DNA from: Mycoplasmataceae bacterium
Lineage (GTDB): Bacteria > Bacillota_I > Bacilli_A > Mycoplasmatales > Mycoplasmoidaceae
Reading direction: 5' to 3'
Length of the DNA stretch: 60,088 nucleotides
NCBI GenBank assembly: GCA_031289655.1
Contig: JAITPC010000033.1
Span: forward strand, 1 to 60,088
Numbering within the stretch: the stretch's first letter is position 1; each line of letters starts with the position of its first letter. The notes below the pieces were generated by a model. It was not told the origin of the DNA. It saw only the letters and a program-made list of their open reading frames with translations, and did not search any database. The position numbers were made by a program, and so were the translations under genes. Below are positions 51,355-60,088 of the stretch, in pieces.

Positions 51355-52471
51355 AAATATACTTAAAAATTTGGAATTTCAAAAGCAATATTACTTAGAC
51401 AGCTTATTTCCTAAGGAAGGACAAAGTATTCCTAGTTTAAGATTTAAAGGGTTTAGCGAGGAGTGAAAGGAAAATACCATTGGAAAAATATTTGATATTC
51501 ATGGAGGGAGACAAATCAAGGATATTGACGTTACCTTTGCTATTCCATATATTAACATACCAGATATGGATATGTTAGAAAATAAAATTTATATTAAAAC
51601 AAGTAGCATGTTTTGTAATTCTACCAAGACATACAACGAAGGTATAATTTTTGCTACAACCGGTGAATCTATCAAAAAAAACCGAAACCGAGTCATTGAA
51701 ATACCTGCTTGTTTCAATTCTACTATTTCTATAATTATAAAAAAAGAAAATATTGAATTATCATATCTGTTCTTTCATTATTTATTGCAAAATATTGATT
51801 TAGGTTCTTTTTTAAAAGGTAGTTTAAATCCCCCATCGTTTGATAAGGATTCATTTTTAGAATACCATTTCTCTCTGCCCAGCATTATAGAACAACAAGT
51901 TATCGCTAATTTTCTTTCTAAACTAGATGGTTTAATAGAGAGAGAGAGAGAACAATTAAAGAACATGGAACAACAAAAACAATACTACTTAGACAACTTA
52001 TTTCCCAAAGAAGGACAAAGTGTCCCTAGTTTAAGGTTTAAGGGATTTAAAGGTGCATGAAAGATGAAAATCCTTTACGATATCAAACACGAACACGGTA
52101 ATCGAATAATTACAAAAGAAAGGCAAAGTGGTAATTTACCGCTTGTAACCGCTGGTTTCCAAAATGAAGGGATAGCGGACTATATAACCAAGCCTAATAA
52201 AAACAAAATATACAATAATTGTTTGACGATAGATATGTTTGGCAATATTTTCATAAGAAGATATGATTTTGTTTGTGATGACAATATTTATCCATTTTTT
52301 GGTCCAATTGATTATCTCTATTGCTTGTATGGTTTTCTATCAACAAAATTGCACTTTAATTATTCGGTGCAATTTAGAGAACATCAAATGAAGGAATTAA
52401 ATATTTTCAGTCCAAACAACACAAATGAACAAAAACGCATTACTAGTTTTTTAATGGAGGTTTGCGAATAA
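51338..52471 (+). CDS. hsdS: Type I restriction specificity subunit HsdS, rearranged
   Basis: The 377-residue protein starts with a truncated conserved helix (KQYYLDSLFPKEGQSIPSLR), then TRD1, a full conserved helix (REREQLKNMEQQKQYYLDNL), TRD2, and stops at EQKRITSFLMEV, just where the second conserved helix should begin. The next ORF continues that helix. TRDs read half-sites of DNA. Two 75-base repeats inside this gene invite recombination. The start overlaps the KAP gene. Confidence 0.85.
51380..51454 (+). repeat. hsdS internal repeat, copy 1
   Basis: Encodes KQYYLDSLFPKEGQSIPSLR and following residues; about 80 percent identical by eye to 51974-52048 in the same orientation. Confidence 0.75.
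51974..52048 (+). repeat. hsdS internal repeat, copy 2
   Basis: Second copy of the repeat at 51380-51454. Recombination between the copies would delete or swap the first target recognition domain. Confidence 0.75.
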
Positions 52472-52971
52472 TGAGTGAGTTAAATTGTGAATTGATTGAT
52501 AAAATGTTAGAAGAGGTAGAAAAAGAAAAAAAGATATACTTACAAAAATACCATTTAATCGAATGGGACGATTCTATAAAAGATATCAAAATTCACACTT
52601 TGAATAAAAAAATTTTAATTGGTAAAAATGAAAAACAAAATATTACAAAAAGTGGTGATTTGATTTTTACTGGTTCAAGCGAGATCGAATCCGAATTGGC
52701 AATGTCTAGTATTGTTAAAACAAAAAATAATTATTATGTTAATAGTTTTTGTCATGCCTATCATAAAATGTCAAACAATAGTAATGATGATTATTTTATC
52801 GGATATCTTTTTAGAAGTTCAATGTTTAGAAACTATATTAAGCAAATTGCCCCAGCAAAAACTAAAAGATGTAATTTGAGAAAAGATTGAGTTGCTAAAT
52901 ATGAATTTTTAATACCAGTAAATTATGAACAAGGAAACATTTCTAGTTTATTGATGGAGGTAGATGCATAA
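52471..52971 (+). CDS. HsdS-like half subunit (conserved helix plus one TRD)
   Basis: The 166-residue protein begins on the stop of hsdS (TAATG). Residues 3-30 (ELIDKMLEEVEKEKKIYLQK) are the conserved helix that hsdS lacks, followed by one TRD-like domain with SGDLIFTGSSEIESELAMSS and a C-terminus SSLLMEVDA similar to the hsdS end SFLMEVCE. GGAGG 12 bases upstream supports the start. Together the two genes carry three TRDs. It may pair with HsdS in trans or be a reservoir for shuffling. Confidence 0.75.
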
Positions 52972-53753
52972 TGTCAAAATGTTCTATATACAGTGAAAAT
53001 AATTGTAATTGTAAGAGGATATCAACACTGTTAGAAGAATTAAAATATAAAATTAAATTCTATTGCAGCGGAAAACATAAATGCAATATGAATATTATCA
53101 ATTGAAATGGGCTGGCAGAAGAAAATGTAAAAAAACTTTTTGAAATGTTAAAAAAAAGGATATGGCTAGAAATTGATGATAATAGATGTGTGATTGAAAC
53201 TATTTGTAATAATTCTAGTCAAATAGATCAGCTGGAATTAAATAATTTAATTTCCATAATATGAATCAACACAAATAAGATCCTTATTATACAAATTAGT
53301 GATATTTTAAAAAAACCTAACAATGAAACAACCCTAAAAAAATATAAAAACAATTCTAAACAGAAAAAAATAGACAATAATTTTTTTTATTTTTTACAAA
53401 TGATTAAGAATAATGTTATTGATAATAAAGAAAATAATGAAATTATTACTTTGTTAGAGAATGTATTGATTTTATTAGCAAATGATACAAATGATCTTTG
53501 TCATGAATCAAATTTTATTAAACATTCCAAAGGTGAACCTATTATGAAAGAGGAACATTCGATAGCTGGAAGGCTAACTTGATTAGCTAAAGTATGCATT
53601 GATTTATTCAACATTTTATCTTTCATACTTTGAACCACTAATTCTAGTTACTTTGATCCGAGAAAAGGTGGTTTGGATTTGATCCATATAAATGAAATGA
53701 TAAAACTTGGCAAAAAAGCAAAATTTGAATCTCTTGGATATAAAAGAATATAA
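52971..53753 (+). CDS. Unknown protein with Cys-rich N-terminus
   Basis: The 260-residue protein starts on the previous stop (TAATG) with GGAGG upstream. Its N-terminus has five Cys and a His-Lys-Cys within about 50 residues (CSIYSENNCNCK, then YCSGKHKC), which could bind zinc. The middle is helical and Lys/Asn-rich. A hydrophobic helix near the C-terminus reads VCIDLFNILSFILW. No family is recognised. Its place in the operon suggests a defence accessory role. Confidence 0.65.
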
Positions 53754-53756
53754 ATA

Positions 53757-54083
53757 ATGAAACACATAATAACTAAAAACGCTGTATTAAAACAATCACA
53801 TTTATTAAATGATCGTATAGCCATATACAAGGCTTTGATTAAACACAAATCACTTAATAGAAAAGAACAACTAATATCTTTAAATATTATCATTAAAGAA
53901 GCTAAGAAGTTCTTTGGTTTAACCAAAAGGATAGAAAAGCAAGATATTACATCTTACTTTTCTAACTTTATTAATTTTATTAAGAAACAGTTAAAATCTG
54001 TTAAATTAGATGAATATATTACTTGGACCTCATTAAGCAAAGCGAGCCATAAATATAATTGTTGAAAGGACATATATTCATAG
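53757..54083 (+). CDS. Small helical hypothetical protein
   Basis: A 108-residue basic, helical protein (MKHIITKNAVLKQSHLLNDR and onward) with a TGA-Trp close to its end at 54063-54065. It starts 3 bases after the previous gene and ends 8 bases before hsdR. No motif is recognised. Confidence 0.6.
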
Positions 54084-54091
54084 GCATTACC

Positions 54092-57000
54092 ATGGTTTCA
54101 TTCAAGGAAGATATTATAGAAAAAAAGATTATCAACCTTTTAAAAACTCAGGGTTTTAAAGCATGACACCCTAAAGGGTCAGTGCCTTTAGACAAGGACA
54201 CTAACAACGAAGATGCATTATTAGATCACTTTGTGGAATGTGTTGAAAAAAACAACAATGTTTCCTTCGATAAAATTCAAAAAATGAATCTTAAAAAGAA
54301 AGTTGAATCTATTACCAACACTGGCAAAATTACAAATGTGCAGAATGTTTATGATTTTTTGCATAACCAGCAAGTAATTAAAGGTAAGGATGACAAAGAA
54401 AATACAGTTACAATTATTAATTGAAATAAAATTGAAGCAAATATCTTTGAAGTAAGTGATCAATTGTGGTTTAATAAAAAGTATGGCCAAACCGCATATG
54501 ACTCATATCAATACCGAAAAGATTTATTTATTTTAGTTAATGGTGTTCCCTTAATTTCCATTGAAGAAAAAAAATATGACAAAAATCTTCAACCAGCTTT
54601 TGCTCAAACCATTAGATATCGAGAAAGTTGAGTAAAACAAAGCACAATCTTGAATTTGTGCTTATTCTTTGTTATTACCAATGAACTTTCAACCATGGTG
54701 TTTGGTGCAACTGATAGTTTAGGTTATAATACTTGAAAAGAAAATGATGATACACAAAAGAATAACCGAGCTATATTCTTTTGACTTGACGAGGATAATG
54801 TTAGAATCAATAATATTTATGATTTCACCAAGGTTTTTCTTGATAAAGCACACATATTAAATTATTTATACAACTATATAAAAATAGACAATGAGAAAAA
54901 AACAGTATTTTATGCTAAACCTCATCAATTTCATGCTAATGAGAAAATTCTTGAACATTTTAGTACTAAATGAAAAGAACCCGCTTATATTTGACACGCA
55001 ACAGCAAGCGGCAAAACTTTTACCATGTATTTAGCCTGGAAAAATTTTGTTGAAAAATTAAATGCTGATTTTTCAATTATGTTGGTTGATCGTGTAGATT
55101 TGGATACACAAACCACGACTAACTTTACTATTTGGAATAAGGGCATGATGACCACAACTGAAAAAATCACTATTAGAAGCAAAACACAGTTAATCAAAGC
55201 GATCATTGGCGACAAGAAAAATATTGTTGTAACCATCGATATTTTTAATAACCTACTTAAAGAATATAAAAATTTTGATCCAGTTGCTAATAAAATACCG
55301 TTCATTAAAGACGCTAAAATAGCAATTATGTTCGATGAGTGTCATCGTTCTTTATTTGGAGAACAATTTAAGAACATTAGTAATTATTTTTCTAATGCTG
55401 CACTATTAGGATTTACTGGAACACCAATTTTTGAGAATCAAAGCAATGATTTTAATAATATCACACCAAGATTATTCCCAACACAATTACATGTGTATGG
55501 TATGGCTCAGGCATTAAGCGATGGCATTATTTTGCCCGTTGATTATGAAAATCACGATATTTTTAAAGTTGTTGATGATAAAGAAAATACACAAAAGTTT
55601 GATAGCGAGGAAAAGAAAAAGATTTGAAAGACTAAAAAATATTATGAGAAGTTAGTAGAACATGTTGTTAGTAAACTTGATGGAAAAACTGATAATTATT
55701 TTTATGCAATGTTAGCGGTTAGTTCAATTGATGCTGCTAATCTTGTTTATGAGATATTTAAAGGTAAATTAAATCCGCAAACAAACGAATATATGTACGC
55801 TAAATATCCAGAAGTTAATGTAGTGGCTGATTTCAGTACTACAGATAATGAATTATTAACTGACCCAAGTAATGATTTATTTGTAGCTAAATGTGACAAA
55901 AACGCATTTAAAAAAAGAGTTATTAGGGATTTTGCTAGTTTAACAGGAGAATTAGTCAATGATGATGACCAATCTATGTTTTCTCAATTATTAATTGAAC
56001 ATTTAAGAACTGATCCCAGAGATGAAAAGAATCCTATTAGAATAGTGATAGTGGTTGACAAATTATTAACAGGTTTTGATAGTGACTACGTTAACACACT
56101 ATTTTTAGATAAACCATTGAAATCATTTAGACTAATTCAAGCAATCAGTCGAACTACTAGAGTTTGTAGCGAGTCTAAGAAAACCACAGGTTTTTTGCTT
56201 TCTTATAGAACTAATAAGGAAGATATTGAAAAAGCGTTTGGTGATTATTCTGGTAACAAGGAACACTCAATCACACTATTAGATACTGTTGCTAATTATA
56301 AAAAAAGGATGGAACAAATTAAAAATGAAGTGAATGAAATAAGAGCGATTTTCTCAACACCCAATGATATTGATAAATTAGATCAATTAGACGAGATTAT
56401 TAAAAGAAATAAAACACACGAATTTAGAACTCATTTCAAAACATTAAAGGGTTTAATTGAGATATTTATTAAATATGACAATCATAAATGAGAAGATTTG
56501 AATATCACATTTAAAGGATATACTGATTATTTAGCCAAATATAATGGCTTGGAGCCAGAAGTCATTCGGTTTGATGCAGACGATAATGGTAATTATTTGT
56601 CTGATTTCATTTTCGAAATAGTTAATAAAGGTTTTATTGATTCTAAAAAGTTATGAGCATTAATTCAAAAAGTTAAAACACAAAATGATTGAATAAATCA
56701 AAGTAGACCTGCAATTATTACAATTATTAGTGATAGTGTATTGCAAAATTTGGAACGTGAATTATTATTATATTTAGATAAACAAATGGATAAATATAAA
56801 TATAACGTTACCGATATTACTAAATTTAAAGAAGATTTTAAATCATTTTTATCAACATTAGATAATAATTTTGAATTTTTGGCCGATGAAATAAAAAAGG
56901 AGTATAAGTTTGATATTTCAAAAGAAGTAATTAGAGATATATTTTCATTTTATGATACAAATCCTAACGATGATGACTGAATTGAATTATTAATTAAGAA

Positions 57001-57118
57001 AACTACATTTGATAATGCTAGTAAAATGTATGATTTCTTTTTTTCTGCTTTTAAAGTATTTAGTGATAAATCAAAGGAAATTAAAAAGATTATTAATCAG
57101 ATATCCCACGAGATTTAA
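54092..57118 (+). CDS. hsdR: Type I restriction endonuclease subunit HsdR
   Basis: The 1008-residue protein has an N-terminal nuclease domain with DLFILVNGVPLISIEEKKY (E-x-K) near residue 160, then the SF2 motor: WHATASGKTFTM at about 301-312 (motif I, usually GSGKT), FDECHRS (II), GFTGTP (III), and VVDKLLTGFDSD with QAISRTTRV (V-VI). The C-terminal third is helical for binding HsdM and HsdS. Many TGA-Trp codons. It translocates and cleaves unmodified DNA. The locus is intact from hsdM to hsdR apart from the inserted genes. Confidence 0.95.
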
Positions 57119-57155
57119 TTTTTTTCCCCTTTGTCGTATTAAACAAAAATTACAC

Positions 57156-57230
57156 TAAAATCAACAAATTTGAGTGTATATTTTAGACTATTTCATCAAA
57201 AAATTACCATTAAAGTCGCTATTTTTGATG
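57156..57230. terminator. Inverted repeats between convergent hsdR and miaB
   Basis: Two palindromes occupy the 152-base convergent gap. One is TACACT with AGTGTA around 57152-57179. The other is CATCAAAAA (57194-57202) with TTTTTGATG (57222-57230). The second works in both directions because it carries an A run on one side and a T run on the other. Confidence 0.5.
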
Positions 57231-57270
57231 CTTGATAGTAAATTTTATCAATTAAAAATAGACCTCAAAT

Positions 57271-58686
57271 CTAAACTATAACTCCATACAAACAAAACTT
57301 CCCAATATTATTAATCTTAACTTTAACAATATCACCAATCTTACATTTACCACTAAAATTAACTACTTTTCATTGTGGTGAATAACCAGTTCATATCTTA
57401 TCATTAGTTTTGCTTTTACCTTCTACTAACACTTCCACCGTTTTATTCAAAAATTTATTATTATTTATTTTAGCATATTTAATTACTAATTCATTTAATA
57501 TTGCTAGCCGTTTTTGTTTAATTACTAATGGCGTTTTATCAATAATGTTAGCCGCAGGGGTACCTTCACGTTTAGAGTATATAAAAGTGTAAGCATTATC
57601 AAATTTTATTAATTTATAAAGTTTAAGTGTTTCATTAAATTGCTTATCTGTTTCATTAGGAAAACCCACTATTATATCAGTGGAGATAGCGCAATTAGGA
57701 ACGAGCCTCCTGATATATTTAATCATATCAATATAATTCTTAATTTTCATTTTTCTGTTCATCTTTTCTAATATCATTTCACTTCCACTTTGAATTGGTA
57801 ATTGGAAATAAGGCATGAGATTTTTATATTTTAAACATAAATCTACAATATGCTTATCAAAATTTCAAGGGTTGCTTGTTGCAAATCTAACTCTAGGAAT
57901 GTTAGTTTTGCATACATCCACCAACAAATCTTTAAATAAATATCCATCCTTCTTATCTAAACCATAAGAATTAACATTTTGTCCCAATAAAGTAATTTCT
58001 TTATAATCTTTATTGATTAAATCATTAATTTCTTTTAAGATATCTTCTTTATTCCTACTTCTTAATTTACCCCTTGTATAGGGGACAATGCAATACGAGC
58101 AAAATTTATCACATCCATACATAATATTAACAAAAGCCTTAACATTGCTTGTCCTAACTGATGGCAGGTTCTCAATAATGTCACCTTCTTTGCTATAAAC
58201 CTTAATGATTTGTTTCCTTGTTTTTGAATATTCATAGATTATACATGGTAAATCATAAATATTATGCGTACCAAAAACAAAGGAAACATGATGAATCTTG
58301 TTAATAATTTTTTTAATAACAGATTCTTCTTGAGCCATGCACCCGCATATCCCAAACATAAAATCTTTTTTTTTAGATAAACTCTTCAAGAAACCAACTT
58401 CGCCAAATACTTTTTCTTCCGCATTTTCTCTAATAGCACAAGTGTTTAAAATAACAATGTTAGCATCATTCGCATTAGTTGCTTCTTTATATCCCATATT
58501 TGATAATATTCCTTTAATATTTTCACTATCTCTAATATTTGATTGACAACCATATGTTCTGACGTAGAAATATTTATTTAGACCTATTATTTTATATTTT
58601 GGCTCCAAATTGAAAAAATTATGAATGATTTTACTTTTTTCTTTTCTTTTTCTTGCTAATTCAATATTTGGCAAAATATTACTCAT
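57271..58686 (-). CDS. miaB: tRNA-2-methylthio-N6-isopentenyladenosine synthase MiaB
   Basis: The 471-residue radical-SAM enzyme has N-terminal cluster ligands in TYGCQSN, LNTCAIRENAEE and CGCMAQEE, the radical-SAM CDKFCSYCIVPYTRG, then IVGFPNETDKQF and a C-terminal TRAM domain extended by two TGA-Trp codons to TAG 57271-57273. It adds a methylthio group to i6A37 of tRNA using two [4Fe-4S] clusters, so it needs the Fe-S machinery encoded at 19.8, 25.9 and 34.5 kb. The length favours MiaB over MtaB or RimO, and TYGCQSN with CAIRENAEEK supports it. Confidence 0.93.
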
Positions 58687-58708
58687 ACTAAAATTATAAA
58701 AATATTAG

Positions 58709-58972
58709 CTATTTAAGATTATTGTGCTTTAGAATACTAAAAATTTCTTTATCATTATCTTCAAGTTTATTCAATCTTTTGTCAATCTTATCAAAACGGT
58801 CAATTACCATTTGCTGAAATGAGGTTAGTCTAGGTTTTTTAATTCTAGTAGCAATTTTGCCATTTTTAGTAGTAGTTTTTCGCTTATTAACTTGGATTTG
58901 AGCAGAAAAATTCTTACCATCTAGGTTTTTATTATCTTGAACAATCGTGAATTTTCCCCCAATGTTTTTCAT
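58709..58972 (-). CDS. Small coiled-coil protein
   Basis: The 87-residue basic protein ends in a coiled coil, VIDRFDKIDKRLNKLEDNDK, closely like the tails of the proteins at 30.1 kb and 44.8 kb. A minus-strand TATAAT at 58979-58984 ends 6 bases before its ATG, predicting a leaderless message. Function is unknown. Confidence 0.7.
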   Translation of the reverse strand: MKNIGGKFTIVQDNKNLDGKNFSAQIQVNKRKTTTKNGKIATRIKKPRLTSFQQMVIDRFDKIDKRLNKLEDNDKEIFSILKHNNLK

Positions 58973-58978
58973 ATATGT

Positions 58979-58984
58979 ATTATA
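58979..58984 (-). promoter_or_regulatory. -10 box TATAAT of the coiled-coil gene
   Basis: Minus-strand TATAAT with a 6-base gap to the ATG, the same geometry as tyrS, sufC and both lipoprotein genes. Confidence 0.5.
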
Positions 58985-58997
58985 ATATTCTCTTAAA

Positions 58998-60088
<1,091 letters not shown>

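Noticed and set aside
51380-52048. CRISPR array or insertion sequence suggested by repeats
   Set aside because: Only two copies, both coding for the conserved HsdS helix and separated by a TRD; no spacers, no terminal inverted repeats and no transposase.

Overview
This window reads as a very AT-rich Mollicutes (Mycoplasma-like) chromosome segment. The main evidence is that TGA must encode Trp: nearly every long gene (argS, tyrS, prfA, pheT, hsdR, the VirB4-like ATPase and others) only reaches family length when in-frame TGA is read through. The release factor gene found is prfA (RF1), as expected for that code. A rubrerythrin and BspA-type leucine-rich repeats hint at a low-oxygen, host-associated mollicute. 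I cannot name the species. I found no rRNA, tRNA, CRISPR array or transposase, and no gene-free stretch longer than 300 bases.

Layout. 0-6.5 kb: a truncated gene, thiI, a strongly degenerate phosphoglycerate kinase homologue, a membrane protein, rpsP, rpsB, and a membrane protein with Sel1-like and nuclease-like parts. 6.5-11.9 kb: an operon for a type IV secretion-like machine (VirB4-type ATPase, a TraG/VirD4-like protein without an intact P-loop, a small membrane protein). 11.9-25.2 kb: housekeeping genes (degV, two DEAD-box helicases, cls plus a PAP2 enzyme, prfA, tyrS, rsmA, nfu, argS, tsaD) and lipoprotein locus A. 25.2-34.5 kb, mostly minus strand: rsmG, sufS-like desulfurase, pheT, rubrerythrin, ftsY, rpsU, dUTPase, rbfA, a phosphodiesterase and ffh. 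34.5-35.7 kb: sufC and a tiny SufB/SufD-like protein. 35.7-38.6 kb: a 936-residue VirB6/TrbL-like membrane protein. 38.6-44.7 kb: a SpoU methylase, a secreted protein, and the rpmJ-rpsM-rpsK-rpoA-rplQ operon interrupted by a membrane protein and lipoprotein locus B. 45.2-57.1 kb: a defence island (DUF2130 protein, hsdM, RhuM, an unknown protein plus KAP NTPase, split hsdS, two unknown proteins, hsdR). 57.2-60.1 kb: miaB, a coiled-coil protein, atpC and part of atpD.

How the parts fit. The desulfurase, SufC, mini SufB/D and Nfu form a small Fe-S assembly set whose visible clients are MiaB and rubrerythrin. Ffh and FtsY give the SRP targeting pair. The VirB4-, TraG- and VirB6-like proteins may form a chromosomal secretion channel spread among housekeeping genes. 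Two lipoprotein loci share a cassette carrying a copy of the tsaD 3' end, a C-rich or poly-C tract before the -10 box and a poly-G tract in the signal peptide. Locus A is in frame (8 G) and locus B is out of frame (6 G), which suggests phase variation.

A window-wide regulatory feature is a TATAAT box ending only 6-10 bases before the start codon of many genes, which implies leaderless mRNAs. Genes inside the defence island instead often have strong Shine-Dalgarno sequences.
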